The notes: generated from the sequence alone by a model not told the origin. A stretch of 64,000 nucleotides of DNA from Aquisphaera giovannonii (GCF_008087625.1 NZ_CP042997.1:3100001-3164000); one strand, 5' to 3'. Positions 33,977 to 43,556 are shown, counted from the first letter of the stretch. Program-made: numbers and translations.

Positions 33977-36900
33977 GTGTCATCGAGAACCACCAGGCCG
34001 CCCCGGGCCGACCAGCCCTCGCCCCGGCATCGCCGCCCCGTCCGCCTGATTGCCCTGGCCCTCGCGGGCATCTCGGCCCTGGGCGTCTCCATCGCCATCG
34101 CCGTCCGCTCGCTCTCGACGCAGCCCACCTGGGCCGAGATCCAGGCGGCCGTCGGTTCCGGGCAGACGGAACGGTCGGGGCGGTTGCTGGAGCGATGGCT
34201 CCTGCTCCATCCGGATGACGGCGAGGCGACCCTATCCCTGGCGAACCTCCGCCTGTCCGCAGGGCGGCGCGAAGGCGTCGAAGGCCTGCTGGCCGGCGTC
34301 CGGGAGTCGAGCCCCGCGTGGGGTCCGGCCCAGCTTCGACTCGGCGAACTGGCGATCGAGCGTCGTAGGGCGGCCGATGCGGAGGCCATCTTCCGGAGGC
34401 TGGCGGCACGCGACCCGCAGGCCGTCGCCCCGAGGCAACGGCTCATCTACCTGCTCAGCCTCCAGCAGCGGACCGCCGAGGCTCGCGAGAGGCTCTGGGA
34501 GTTGAGGCGGATCCTCAGGGATCCGCGCGTCCTGGTCGACCTCGTGCTCCAGGCGCTCGTCGACCCGCAGGACGTCCGGAGCCTGCCACCCGAGCTCGAG
34601 GAGTACATCCGCGAAACCCCGGATGATCCGTTCCTGCGGCGGGCATGGGGGATGGCGCTGCTCTACAAGGGGAAACCCGACGAGGCCATCCCGCACCTAC
34701 GCGCGGCGGCCGAGGGGCTCGACAACGACCCGCTGGGCCGCCTGGCGCTCGTCGAATGCCTGATCGCGTTGGGCAACCGTGACGTCGACGAGACGTTGCT
34801 CGGCGACCGTCCGGAGAGCCCCGCGGACGCCGCGATCTGGTGGATCAATCGGGGCAGGCTGGCGGAGGCGGCCGGCAAGATGGATCGGGCGGTCGAGTCC
34901 TTCCAGAGGGCGTCGGAGCTGCTGCCCGACAGCCGAGAAGCCCATACGCGGCTGGCCAACGCCCTCGAGCGGACGGGCTCCAGGGACCGGGCGGAGAAGG
35001 AACGCGAGCGGGTGCGGCTCATCGGGGAGCGTATCCGGCTCGTCTTCGCCGAGCACAAGGCGCTCAAGAGGAGCGGCGTGCCCCGCGACCCGGCCCTCTG
35101 CGAGCGGCTTGGGAAGCTCTGCGTGGACGCGGGGCTCAGCCGCGAGGGACGGGCCTGGCTGGAGGAGGCCATCTCGATCGATCCGCTGCGGGAGTCTGCC
35201 CACGCGGCCCTGTCGAGCCTGTCAGGCGTCGGAGACACACCGCCGTTCCTCCTCGCGCGGCCGATCCTCAAACATCTAGCGTCGTCCGAACACGGCCGTC
35301 CCCTCGAGGACGCGGCCGCTTCGACGGCGGCACGCCGCCACGATCGGGGGACGCCTCGCGAACCGATCTCCGGCCCTGGCGGGATGGGGCCGGTCTTCGA
35401 AGATCGAGCGGAGGACGCCGGCGTGGTCTACCGCTATGACTCCGGCGCGAGCGATCGTCTCCACATCGCGGAGATTATGGGGGGCGGAGTCGGCCTGATC
35501 GACTACGACGGCGACGGATACCTGGACATCTATTTCGTCAACGGCTGCTCGTTCCCCTTCGATCCATCCCATCCGCCGAGCCCCAATCGGCTCTACAGGA
35601 ACCTGCGGGACGGTCATTTTCGCGATGTGACGGCCGCCGCCGGGGTCGGCGGGTCGGGATTCGGCATGGGATGCGCGGTGGGTGACTACGATCGAGACGG
35701 GCGCCCGGATCTCTTCGTGACCGGCCTGGGACGGACGATCCTCTACCGCAACCGAGGCGACGGGACCTTCGAGGACGTCACGCGAGGCGCGGGTGTCTCG
35801 TCCGATCGCTGGACCACGGGCGCCGGGTTCGGCGATCTGGACGGAGACGGCGACCTCGACCTCGTCGTGCTCGCGTACGCGTCGGTCCGACTGGACGAGG
35901 CCCCGGATTGCCGGGACGGCTCCGGACGGAGGATGCACTGCGCCCCCAACCGCTTCCCCCCGCAGGCGGACCTCCTCTTCCGCAACAACGGGGACGGCAC
36001 GTTCACCGAGGCCAGCCGGGGTTCCGGCTTCGAGGAGACCACCGGACGGGGGCTCGGCCTGGCGATCGCGGACTTCAACGACGACGGAAAGCTCGATATC
36101 TTCGTCGCGAACGATGGGTCGGCGAACTTCCTCTATCGAAATGCGGGGGGCCTTCGTTTTGAAGAGGTCGGCTTCGTGTCCGGCGTCGCCACCAAGGGGT
36201 CGGGCCAGACGACGGCCAACATGGGTGTGGTCGCCGACGACCTCGACGGAGACGGCCGGATCGATCTGTTCGTGACCAATCTCGTGAACGAGTCGAGCAC
36301 GCTCTTCAAGAACCTGGGGCACTTCCTGTTCGTCGACGCGACGCTCGCTGCTGGCCTGGAAGGACCGAGCCGCAGCAGGACGGGCTTCGGCGACGCCGCG
36401 TTCGACGCGGACAATGACGGGCTGCTCGACCTATTCGTGGCCAACGGCGACGTGGACGACCGACCCTGGGCGAACAATCCCATGGCTCAGGCTCCGCTCT
36501 TCTTCCGGAACCGGTCCTCGGGACGCTTCGAGGTCACGCGGGGCGGACGCTCCTTCCCCTATCTCGAGCGGCAGGTGGTGGGTCGAGGAGTCGCCGCTGG
36601 CGACCTCGACAACGACGGCCGGGTCGACCTCGTCGTCGTGCATCGCGACGTCCCGGCCTCGGTCCTGATGAATCGGACGCCCGGCGGGCATTGGCTCGGG
36701 GTTCGACTCATCGAGGGCAGGGATGGTGGGCCCATCGTCGGCGCCCGAGTGGCCTGCCAGGCGAGCGGGAAGATGAGCATTCGGTGGGAGACGGGCGGGA
36801 CGGGCTATCTATCGGCCCACGACCAACGGATCTGGTTCGGTCTCGGCGCCCACGAACACGCGGATCGGCTGGAGGTGAGGTGGCCGTCCGGGAAGGAGCA

Positions 36901-37054
36901 ATCATGGGCGGGTGTCGCTGGCGATCGGATCATCGACTTGAAGGAAGGCTCGCCCCATATCCTGGAGGGAATGGCAAATGGCCCCGGGAAAGCTCCCGGG
37001 GCCACCACGAATGGCTCGAAGGGCGTCGCGCCGATCAATACTGATCGGCGCTGA
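33977..37054 (+). CDS. large TPR + FG-GAP (CRTAC1/ASPIC-type) protein
   Basis: 1025 residues, GTG at 33977. One membrane segment (residues about 23-45) anchors it with the rest outside. Residues about 50-440 are TPR-like helices. Residues about 465-900 form a beta-propeller with seven calcium-binding loops of the form DxDxDGxxD (DYDGDGYLDIYF, DYDRDGRPDLFV, DLDGDGDLDLVV, DFNDDGKLDIFV, DLDGDGRIDLFV, DADNDGLLDLFV, DLDNDGRVDLVV). An ASPIC/UnbV domain closes it (GGHWLGVRL, GARVACQASG, EVRWPSGKEQSW). It probably binds a partner or glycan at the surface. The 3' end overlaps the convergent DUF1559 gene by 20 bases. Confidence 0.85.
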   Translation: MSSRTTRPPRADQPSPRHRRPVRLIALALAGISALGVSIAIAVRSLSTQPTWAEIQAAVGSGQTERSGRLLERWLLLHPDDGEATLSLANLRLSAGRREGVEGLLAGVRESSPAWGPAQLRLGELAIERRRAADAEAIFRRLAARDPQAVAPRQRLIYLLSLQQRTAEARERLWELRRILRDPRVLVDLVLQALVDPQDVRSLPPELEEYIRETPDDPFLRRAWGMALLYKGKPDEAIPHLRAAAEGLDNDPLGRLALVECLIALGNRDVDETLLGDRPESPADAAIWWINRGRLAEAAGKMDRAVESFQRASELLPDSREAHTRLANALERTGSRDRAEKERERVRLIGERIRLVFAEHKALKRSGVPRDPALCERLGKLCVDAGLSREGRAWLEEAISIDPLRESAHAALSSLSGVGDTPPFLLARPILKHLASSEHGRPLEDAAASTAARRHDRGTPREPISGPGGMGPVFEDRAEDAGVVYRYDSGASDRLHIAEIMGGGVGLIDYDGDGYLDIYFVNGCSFPFDPSHPPSPNRLYRNLRDGHFRDVTAAAGVGGSGFGMGCAVGDYDRDGRPDLFVTGLGRTILYRNRGDGTFEDVTRGAGVSSDRWTTGAGFGDLDGDGDLDLVVLAYASVRLDEAPDCRDGSGRRMHCAPNRFPPQADLLFRNNGDGTFTEASRGSGFEETTGRGLGLAIADFNDDGKLDIFVANDGSANFLYRNAGGLRFEEVGFVSGVATKGSGQTTANMGVVADDLDGDGRIDLFVTNLVNESSTLFKNLGHFLFVDATLAAGLEGPSRSRTGFGDAAFDADNDGLLDLFVANGDVDDRPWANNPMAQAPLFFRNRSSGRFEVTRGGRSFPYLERQVVGRGVAAGDLDNDGRVDLVVVHRDVPASVLMNRTPGGHWLGVRLIEGRDGGPIVGARVACQASGKMSIRWETGGTGYLSAHDQRIWFGLGAHEHADRLEVRWPSGKEQSWAGVAGDRIIDLKEGSPHILEGMANGPGKAPGATTNGSKGVAPINTDRR
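36980..37003 (-). terminator. hairpin downstream of the DUF1559 gene, inside the FG-GAP coding end
   Basis: Perfect 10-bp stem GGCCCCGGGA / TCCCGGGGCC with loop AAGC. Reading leftward it starts 31 bases after the DUF1559 stop and is followed by ATTTGCC, a weak T run. The same bases encode residues of the C-terminal tail of the FG-GAP protein on the other strand. Confidence 0.5.
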
Positions 37055-38135
37055 TCACCTCACCGCCGTTCCGCGTACCCAGGGACTGGAAGACCCCTTG
37101 GGGCTGATTGACGGTGTAGACCCAATTGTCCTGGCTGCCCGATGCGGTGACCGCATTGGGGCTCCATGAGGAGACGGAATCCTTGATGAACCGGACCGAG
37201 CCATCGCAGAAGGCGAAGTTGCAACCCCCCGGATGGTTGCTCGTCGCCGTCATCGTCCAGTTGTTCCCGTTCGGGAACTTCTGGGGGGGGGCCTGCGGAT
37301 TCGTCGCCTGATTCGCCTGGGCGAACGTCTTGAAGTAGTTGGGCGGGAAGAAGGTCGAGAACGTGGTGTCGCCCCAGTCCCCGGAGCTCCACCAGTTCGG
37401 ACCGTAAATGTCCCCCAGGTCCTGCGATATGATCCGGCTGTGGGCGTGTTCCCCATAGAGGATCGTGTTGCTCGTCCCGTCCGTGATCGCGGAGATTTTG
37501 ATCGGCGTGAAATTCGCGGGTCCGAAGACGTTGCCCGTAGCCGGATCCTTGCCGCCGTGGTGATTGAATATCCCATTCGACTGCGGCAGCTTCGTATCCT
37601 TGTAGTGGTAAGGCAAGGGCCCCATGTTCCCGGCGTAGCTGCTATAGGTCATGGGCTGATAGGCATTGTCCCAGCCCGTCGGGTCCGGGGGATCCGAGTT
37701 CGGGCAGCGCAGCCCTGCCACGTCATCGCTGGGGCACCAGAGGATATTCATTCCAATTGAGTTCACCGTGCTGTTCGCGCCGACGAAGCAGGTGAGGTTG
37801 GTGTTGAGGGCGTTCCAGGTGGCGCCCTGCTCGAAGTACGCCGTGAGGGCCACGAAGTGGCCGAAATCCTGCCTCATGGGCTGGCCGTTGTTGTTCCGGC
37901 CGATGTGGTCGCCCATCGGGAATGAGCCGTTCGAACTCTCGTAGTTGTGGCAGGCCAGGGCCAGTTGTTTCATGTTGTTGGTGCACTGGGCTCGGCGGGC
38001 CGCTTCGCGGGCCGATTGGACCGCCGGCAAGAGCAGGGCGATGAGGACGGCGATGATGGCGATGACGACGAGCAACTCGATGAGCGTGAAACCGCGGCGC
38101 GGATCACGACCGACACTCGAAAAACGGACTCGCAT
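37035..38135 (-). CDS. DUF1559 pilin-like protein (type IV prepilin leader)
   Basis: About 366 residues, the ATG at 38135 with GAGGT upstream. The prepilin leader is RRGFTLIELLVVIAIIAVLI, cleaved before F, followed by ALLLPAVQSAREAARRAQC. The N-terminal helix continues to KQLALACHNYE. The C-terminal end has the signature GGCNFAFCDGSVRFI, the H-X9-DG type block. This family is greatly expanded in planctomycetes and is thought to form pilin-like or pseudopilin surface structures, though the function is not established. The upstream gene encodes a small lipoprotein in the same direction, 96 bases away. Confidence 0.9.
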   Translation of the reverse strand: MRVRFSSVGRDPRRGFTLIELLVVIAIIAVLIALLLPAVQSAREAARRAQCTNNMKQLALACHNYESSNGSFPMGDHIGRNNNGQPMRQDFGHFVALTAYFEQGATWNALNTNLTCFVGANSTVNSIGMNILWCPSDDVAGLRCPNSDPPDPTGWDNAYQPMTYSSYAGNMGPLPYHYKDTKLPQSNGIFNHHGGKDPATGNVFGPANFTPIKISAITDGTSNTILYGEHAHSRIISQDLGDIYGPNWWSSGDWGDTTFSTFFPPNYFKTFAQANQATNPQAPPQKFPNGNNWTMTATSNHPGGCNFAFCDGSVRFIKDSVSSWSPNAVTASGSQDNWVYTVNQPQGVFQSLGTRNGGEVISADQY

Positions 38136-38231
38136 GGGTACCTCGAAATGAGTGCGGACATCGGAGCGATCGCGAGGGCTGACGCAGCCCTCGTCCATGA
38201 TGCTCGACCGAAATGATGCGTGAACTGCGTC

Positions 38232-38492
38232 CTAGAGTGGCTTCCCCTCCTCGCGCATCTTCTTCTTGTAGGCCTTCAGCTCGTCCCGGCTCATCTCGGC
38301 CGTCGGATCGGCGTTCTTGGCCTTGGCGGACTTCGCCTTGGAGGTCGCGGGAGGTGGAGTTGTCGATTCCGCCTTGGCTGTTGCGGAGGGCGTGGATGTC
38401 GCTTCCCCGCACCCGCCGAGGTTCAGGGCGAGAACACCGAACGCAAGGAAGCCCGAGCAAAGGGGGGAAGTGGATGGCTTGAGACTTCTCAT
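38232..38492 (-). CDS. small lipoprotein, 86 residues
   Basis: The lipobox LNLGGC near residue 28 follows a hydrophobic leader. The mature part is low-complexity and rich in Ala, Thr, Pro and Lys, ending in a charged helix (SRDELKAYKKKMREEGKPL). Similar short lipoproteins are often found beside DUF1559 genes, and this one precedes such a gene by 96 bases in the same direction. No recognised domain. It may anchor or chaperone the pilin-like protein in the periplasm. Confidence 0.65.
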   Translation of the reverse strand: MRSLKPSTSPLCSGFLAFGVLALNLGGCGEATSTPSATAKAESTTPPPATSKAKSAKAKNADPTAEMSRDELKAYKKKMREEGKPL

Positions 38493-38983
38493 CGGTGACT
38501 GTCTACTCCCTTGAGGTCGCAGGCGACGCGGCCCGCAGCGTCGTGAGCATGCGGAGGCTGGCGACTCCAGGCACGACTCCGGAAATCGGCCACCCGTCCC
38601 GCCTGGCGCAGGCCGTCTCTTCCCCGAGACGGATGCTCAGTACGCTAAACTTCTATCGGTCGCGCTTTGCTTCACCGCACCTGCGTGACGATCTTTTGCG
38701 TTCCTCTACGGACGATTCGATCGCTCAAGGCGATCTTCTGTGAAAGGCACACTGATCATAACGTGTCCGGGCCGGCAGTGAAATCGATGTTGGATTTTTT
38801 TTCGGACTCTTCATCTTCGGCAACAGGGGCAGGCCGGATCAGTGTAAGAGTCTATACGCGGCCGGTATCGATCGATTCTGCCGGAACCGGCTCGACGAGC
38901 CGCCACCCTTGTGCGACGGTCCCGCGATCCACGCCGAAGCAGATGGCCGCGACGAACTCGTCGCCGAATGCCTCCTCGTCGAT
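38493..38983. other. intergenic region between the lipoprotein and the second FG-GAP gene
   Basis: About 490 bases with a lower GC content than the flanks. It holds an inverted repeat GATCGC-N5-GCGATC at 38719-38735 and a run of eight T at 38795-38802. No promoter pair that I trust and no open frame with a plausible product. Confidence 0.4.
38719..38735. repeat. inverted repeat GATCGC-N5-GCGATC
   Basis: A perfect 6-bp inverted repeat in the AT-richer intergenic stretch upstream of the lipoprotein/DUF1559 genes. It could be a protein-binding site or a small stem-loop; nothing more can be said. Confidence 0.3.
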
Positions 38984-41900
38984 TCAGGGGAAGGTCTGCC
39001 CTCCCTGATCGCCGCGGGATATCGACTCCTCCTCCGGCATCCTCGTAACCGCATAGCCGGGCAGGACGCGAGGTGCAGTGTCTCCCTCGCGGAGCAGGTA
39101 ACCGCGGTCGCCCCGGAGGTTGGAATAGCGGTCAACGTGCCCGGATGGCCAGAGTACTTCCACGGAGTCGGCCGCGACGGCTGGGCCGAGCCCGAAGTGA
39201 AGGCGGGGGTCGCCCGCCGATTGGTAACTTCCTCCCCCGATCCGCTGTTCCGTCAGCAAGCGCGTCCCGCTGCGAATTGACACCCTCGCCCCGACCGCAT
39301 CCCTATTCGAGGCCGCGCCCTCCAGGCCGATGGTCAGGAAGTGGCCGCCAGCAGACCGATTATGGAAGAACACAAGCGGCTCGCCCTGCGAGATGACGAG
39401 GACGTCCATCCGCCCATCGTTGTCCAGGTCGCCGGCGGCGAGGCCCCGCCCCATACGCGGCACCTGGAAGGGCGCCCCGGCCTGACCGGATACGTCTGTC
39501 AGGCGTGGCCTGGGGCCGCCCCCGTTGCGGAGCAACTGGACGGGCATCTTCCAGGGGTACTGGGGGCGGCCGTCGAACACGTGCCCGTTCGCCGTGACCA
39601 GGTCAAGCCAGCCGTCGTTGTCCGCGTCCAGGAAGGAAACCCCGAACCCCAGCCGGTACCGGGTCGGGGTGGACAGGCCGATGACGTCCGACTCGTCGGC
39701 GAAGAAGCCGCCGCCGAGATTGCGGAAGTACGTCGTCGATTCGTTGAAGAAATTCGTCACCACTAGGTCGGCACGGCCGTCGCGATCGAAGTCTCCGCAG
39801 GAGACGCCCATGCCGGCCTGACTCGCGCCCGAGGCGTTGCCGGCCACCCCCGACTCCAGACCGTTCTCCTCGAGGCGGAACCCGGGCCGGGTCCGGAAGA
39901 GATAGTTGGCCGTCATGTCGTTGGCGACGAACAGCTCGACCTTCCCGTCATCGTCCAGGTCCGCCGCGAGCACGCCGAGCCCCCGCCCGTTCTGATCCCG
40001 GAGTCCTGCCTCGCGCGAGACGTCCGCGAAGCGGCCGCCCTCGTTGCGGAAGACGTGATCGGGCAGGGCCTCGAAATCAATCGGGCTGCAGTTATAGACG
40101 GTCGGGTCGTTGGGATCGGCGCAGGTGCGCTTGTCGTTCTCATCCCATTTCAGGTAGTGGCAGACGTACAGGTCGAGGTCGCCGTCGCCGTCGAGGTCGG
40201 CGAACGCGGCCGACGTCGGCCAGTCGCGATCGCCGCCCAATCCGGCCTTCTCGGTCGCGTCCTCGAAGGTCCCGTCGCCGCAGTTACGGTACAGGGCATA
40301 CGAACGCCAACGGGTCACGAACAGGTCGGCATGCCCGTCGTTGTCGTAGTCCGCGACCGCGACGCCGTGCCCGTATCCGCGGGGCATCGCCGCGATGCCA
40401 GAGCGGGCGGATGCGTCCTCGAAGGTCCCATCGCCGCGGTTGCGGAACAGGCGGTCCCCGCCGTGCGGGTCGCCCGGGCGGTACGGGAAATCCCCCCCCT
40501 GGACGACGTACACGTCGAGCCAGCCGTCGCCGTCGTAGTCGATGAGCCCGACGCCGCCGCTCGAGGTCACCGGCGGGATGAGGCGCCCGGCCTGGCCGCC
40601 GTTCGCCTGGATGAAATTCAGCCCGCTGGACGTCGCGTCGTCGGTGAATCGCAGCGACGATTCCGCCGGCGGACTCACCTCGGAGGGCGTGGATTGTCCT
40701 TGTCGCGATACTTCGGGGAGCAGGTCGGCGAGCATCTGTCCCCGGGGGCCCGCCACGTTTGTGATGGCGTCGGCCTGGCGCGGCGTGGGTCCATCATTCG
40801 TCGCTAGGCGCCTCCATCGTTCGGCGTCGAAGCGACGGCCGAGACGCCCGGCCAGGTCGGCAAGCTCGCCCGCCTTCGTTCGTGGGTCCGGGATGACGAG
40901 CAGACGCGCATATTCCCGGCGCAGTTGTTCCAGGTCGTTTCGGCGCTTCCGCAGCTCGGCGGCGGCGGGGCCGTGCCCGTCCTCAAGCTCCAGCTCGGCG
41001 AGGCGATCGAAGGCCCGGGCTGCCGCCCCATCTTTCTCGGTCCAGGCGGCGAGCGCCTTCCTCTCCGCGTCGCGATCCCGCCGCCTGGCCGCGAACCAGG
41101 CCTGAAGAGAGGGCACTCGGGTGTCCGGCTCCTCGGAGGCGGGCAGATGGGCGAGCGCCGAGCGGACCTCGTCCGGGCGGTCCGCGAGCACGGCCCATTG
41201 GAGCCGCATCCGCCAGACGACCGGGTCGTCCGGCCTGCGTGCCAGGCAGCGGTCGAGCCAACCCTCCGCCGCGTGGAGTTGCCCCTGGATGACCGACAGG
41301 TGGGCCCATCCCAGCCACACCCGGTCGTCGTCCGGGGAACGGCGTCCCGCGTTCTCGAGCGCCCGCCGGATCCCCTCGATGGGATACGCGTCATGGTCCA
41401 GGCGGAAGAGGCGTTGGAGCGTCTCCACGGGGTCGCTCATCACTTCGAACCCCTCCTGGAGCCACCGCCGGGCTTCGTCTACTCGGCCTTCCATGCGGAG
41501 GAGGAGCACCAGGCCCCAGCGGGCCTCGGCCTTCTGCGTCCCGGGCCTTTCGGCCGCGGAGCGGAGCAGGCGCTCGCTGGCGTCGAATCGCCCGGCATCC
41601 ATCTCAATCCTCGAGAGCCTGGCCTCGGCCCAGCCCCTGACAGGCGAGCCCTCCGGGACACGTCGCCAGGCCTCCGCCGCCGCTTCGAGGCGACCCCTGG
41701 CCAGCTCGCAGACGCCCATCTCGTAGATGGCCTCATCCCATCCCGGATGGTCCCGGAGAAGGCCGGCCAGGGCCGACCGGGCGACGGCATAATGCCCCTG
41801 GCCCATCGCGTCCCTGGCCTGCTGGAGTAGCGCGCGCGAATGACGGTCCTGATGCCACTTCCAGCCCGACGCGAGCAGGACGAGGGCGACCAGCCCCAGC

Positions 41901-41995
41901 CCGGCGGCCGCGGCCCATCGGCGATGCATGAACGGCCCCCTCCCACGCCCCGGCGCGAAGGCCGGAGACGGATCGCGTCGGGCGTCATCGCCCAC
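38984..41995 (-). CDS. large TPR + FG-GAP (CRTAC1/ASPIC-type) protein, second copy
   Basis: 1003 residues, GTG at 41995 with GGAGG nine bases upstream. A membrane segment (WAAAAGLGLVALVLLASGW) anchors it, and TPR-like repeats (residues about 50-400) follow. The propeller carries seven calcium-type loops: DYDGDGWLDVYV, DYDNDGHADLFV, DLDGDGDLDLYV, DLDDDGKVELFV, DFDRDGRADLVV, DADNDGWLDLVT and DLDNDGRMDVLV. The ASPIC/UnbV end is GGHFLTIGLEG to EVLWPSGHVDRY. It has the same design as the protein at 33977-37054 but with divergent sequence, and the two genes face each other across the DUF1559 module. Confidence 0.85.
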   Translation of the reverse strand: MGDDARRDPSPAFAPGRGRGPFMHRRWAAAAGLGLVALVLLASGWKWHQDRHSRALLQQARDAMGQGHYAVARSALAGLLRDHPGWDEAIYEMGVCELARGRLEAAAEAWRRVPEGSPVRGWAEARLSRIEMDAGRFDASERLLRSAAERPGTQKAEARWGLVLLLRMEGRVDEARRWLQEGFEVMSDPVETLQRLFRLDHDAYPIEGIRRALENAGRRSPDDDRVWLGWAHLSVIQGQLHAAEGWLDRCLARRPDDPVVWRMRLQWAVLADRPDEVRSALAHLPASEEPDTRVPSLQAWFAARRRDRDAERKALAAWTEKDGAAARAFDRLAELELEDGHGPAAAELRKRRNDLEQLRREYARLLVIPDPRTKAGELADLAGRLGRRFDAERWRRLATNDGPTPRQADAITNVAGPRGQMLADLLPEVSRQGQSTPSEVSPPAESSLRFTDDATSSGLNFIQANGGQAGRLIPPVTSSGGVGLIDYDGDGWLDVYVVQGGDFPYRPGDPHGGDRLFRNRGDGTFEDASARSGIAAMPRGYGHGVAVADYDNDGHADLFVTRWRSYALYRNCGDGTFEDATEKAGLGGDRDWPTSAAFADLDGDGDLDLYVCHYLKWDENDKRTCADPNDPTVYNCSPIDFEALPDHVFRNEGGRFADVSREAGLRDQNGRGLGVLAADLDDDGKVELFVANDMTANYLFRTRPGFRLEENGLESGVAGNASGASQAGMGVSCGDFDRDGRADLVVTNFFNESTTYFRNLGGGFFADESDVIGLSTPTRYRLGFGVSFLDADNDGWLDLVTANGHVFDGRPQYPWKMPVQLLRNGGGPRPRLTDVSGQAGAPFQVPRMGRGLAAGDLDNDGRMDVLVISQGEPLVFFHNRSAGGHFLTIGLEGAASNRDAVGARVSIRSGTRLLTEQRIGGGSYQSAGDPRLHFGLGPAVAADSVEVLWPSGHVDRYSNLRGDRGYLLREGDTAPRVLPGYAVTRMPEEESISRGDQGGQTFP

Positions 41996-42039
41996 ACCGG
42001 ACGGCCTCCGCTCCTGCCGCGATCCCTAGCGTCTCCCCT

Positions 42040-42069
42040 AACCTAGTCGCATCCGGCTCGGCGGGTCAA
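42040..42069 (-). promoter_or_regulatory. promoter of the second FG-GAP gene
   Basis: On the minus strand TTGACC (42069-42064) and TAGGTT (42045-42040) are separated by 18 bases, and a start near 42033 would leave a leader of about 38 bases before the GTG at 41995. The -10 box is weak. Confidence 0.4.
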
Positions 42070-42145
42070 CGGACACGGCGCCACCGGCGGCTGGACGGCC
42101 TTCGGCGAAGGGCCCTCCTCGGGTCCGAGGGCTCGGCCCGCGCCA

Positions 42146-43387
42146 TCACAGCCTCAGGTAGAAATTGTGCTTCTCGAGGTAGCGGACGAAGGAGTAGCTG
42201 ATCGCGAAGAAGACGGCCGTGCCCATCAGGCAGTACCAGAGCGGGGAATCCTTCGGAACCACCGCGAGGACCGCCCCTTCGACCGCGTGGTGCAGGATGT
42301 ACGCCGCGAGCGGGTTCTGCCCGAGCGTTCGGAATAGCCCCAGGCGGAAACCGCGAATGTCGCACAGGGGGATGAACAGTGCGTACAGGGCCAGCGAGAA
42401 TCCGGACGAGAAGAGGCTGAACGGTAGGCTCACCACCTTCTTGTTCATCTCCCAGTAGTTGTCGGGCCGGATCTCGCGTGGCGGCGGGGTCATGAACGGG
42501 GGCGTGGCGAGGAGGGACTGGAACGAGCGTCCCTGGAAGTTGCCGAAGGGAGGGATGACGGGGCTCGCCGCGACGTCCTTGCCCAGGACCTCGACCGTCC
42601 CCTTGTCGGTATCGTAGAGCGTCGCGGCGCAGTTGGAGGCGTACCCGACGAGCATGAGCGCCGCACCCAGCCCCACTTGGAGACCGGCTGCCCGGCCCGG
42701 CGACCGGGTCATCATCCAGTCGTAGGACAGGCTCCCGAAGAGCATCGGTACGGCCCACGCCATGATGCCGAAGAAGCCCCCGTCCCATGCCGACTTACCG
42801 GTCAGGCCCAGCAGCTCGTCCAGCCAGTTGGGCTGGCCGTAGACGAAGAAGAAGTTGAACCACTGGGAGATCGCCACGTGGGTCGCCAGGCACGCGGCGA
42901 TCGTCCCGATGCGCACCTTCGTGCCCCTCGCGATGACCGGCATGAGGAACATCTGGGTCACGCCGATGATGGCCAGCGTCTCCCACAGGTTGGCCTTCAG
43001 CGTCTCGGCGAGGGACTTCCAGAGGCCCGTGCCCTCGAGCTCCGCCCAGCGCCTCACCTCGCAGTCCTCGGCGGCGTACATCACCAGGGAGACCAGGACG
43101 AGCATCAGGCTGCGGACGAAGAATTTGCCATAAGCGGCCGCGGGGCCGTCTCGCTCCAGGCGCCGGAGGACGGCCAGCCGATACGAGAAGCCGGCCGCGA
43201 ACATGAAGCCGGGCATGATCGTGTCGGCATAGCTGAAATAGATATTGTGATGCTTCAGCACCGCCGGCATGGCCGTCAGCCCGCCGACGAAGTTGACGAG
43301 GAACATCCCGGCGACCGTGTACCCGCGGAACTGGTCCATCGACGCGATCCGCCCGCTCTTCACCGGGGAGATGGGGACGTCTTCCAT
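42146..43387 (-). CDS. DUF5009-type acyltransferase-like membrane protein
   Basis: About 413 residues from the ATG at 43387, with about 10-11 hydrophobic segments. The N-terminal block [20 protein letters not shown] and a following NFVGG are those of the heparan-alpha-glucosaminide N-acetyltransferase/DUF5009 family, with the later motif [16 protein letters not shown]. Members are inner-membrane enzymes thought to transfer acetyl groups from acetyl-CoA to sugar amines across the membrane. The histidine of the second half fits the family. Its promoter holds a palindrome between -35 and -10. It is read away from the racemase operon. Confidence 0.75.
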   Translation of the reverse strand: MEDVPISPVKSGRIASMDQFRGYTVAGMFLVNFVGGLTAMPAVLKHHNIYFSYADTIMPGFMFAAGFSYRLAVLRRLERDGPAAAYGKFFVRSLMLVLVSLVMYAAEDCEVRRWAELEGTGLWKSLAETLKANLWETLAIIGVTQMFLMPVIARGTKVRIGTIAACLATHVAISQWFNFFFVYGQPNWLDELLGLTGKSAWDGGFFGIMAWAVPMLFGSLSYDWMMTRSPGRAAGLQVGLGAALMLVGYASNCAATLYDTDKGTVEVLGKDVAASPVIPPFGNFQGRSFQSLLATPPFMTPPPREIRPDNYWEMNKKVVSLPFSLFSSGFSLALYALFIPLCDIRGFRLGLFRTLGQNPLAAYILHHAVEGAVLAVVPKDSPLWYCLMGTAVFFAISYSFVRYLEKHNFYLRL

Positions 43388-43461
43388 GGGGAGGCTGCCT
43401 CGATCGGGAGTCGTCGGATCGTCTTCGGCGTCCGGCGGACATCGCCGGGATGGGAACCGAG

Positions 43462-43490
43462 AGGGTAATCGCGACAACTGTCGCGGTCAA
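43462..43490 (-). promoter_or_regulatory. promoter of the DUF5009 gene
   Basis: On the minus strand TTGACC (43490-43485) and TACCCT (43467-43462) are separated by 17 bases. The start codon follows at 43387. The spacer is filled by a palindrome (separate entry). Confidence 0.45.
43470..43485. promoter_or_regulatory. candidate operator CGCGACA-AC-TGTCGCG
   Basis: A perfect 7-bp inverted repeat with a two-base centre. It fills the spacer between the -35 and -10 boxes of the DUF5009 promoter, the classic position for a dimeric repressor. It is also 126 bases upstream of the racemase operon start. Confidence 0.45.
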
Positions 43491-43520
43491 CGAGGGCGAG
43501 CGCGGGAATGCCGCCCGCGC

Positions 43521-43556
43521 CCTTGATGGAGGTGCGCCGCGGGCCTAGCATCAAGG
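43521..43556. promoter_or_regulatory. inverted repeat CCTTGATG-N20-CATCAAGG over the racemase operon promoter
   Basis: A perfect 8-bp inverted repeat. The left arm contains the -35 box and the right arm overlaps the end of the -10 box. A dimeric regulator bound to both arms would cover the promoter. Confidence 0.45.
43523..43551 (+). promoter_or_regulatory. promoter of the racemase/M20/GNAT operon
   Basis: TTGATG at 43523-43528, exactly 17 bases of spacer, TAGCAT at 43546-43551. It predicts a leader of about 53 bases before the ATG at 43611. Confidence 0.5.

Noticed and set aside
38795-38802. A run of eight T, considered as the end of a terminator.
   Set aside because: No stem precedes it on the plus strand, and on the minus strand it is an A run, so it cannot end the leftward transcripts.
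38909-39280. A 123-residue open frame on the plus strand at the 3' end of the second FG-GAP gene.
   Set aside because: It overlaps the ASPIC domain coding region on the opposite strand and has no signal, motif or ribosome site.
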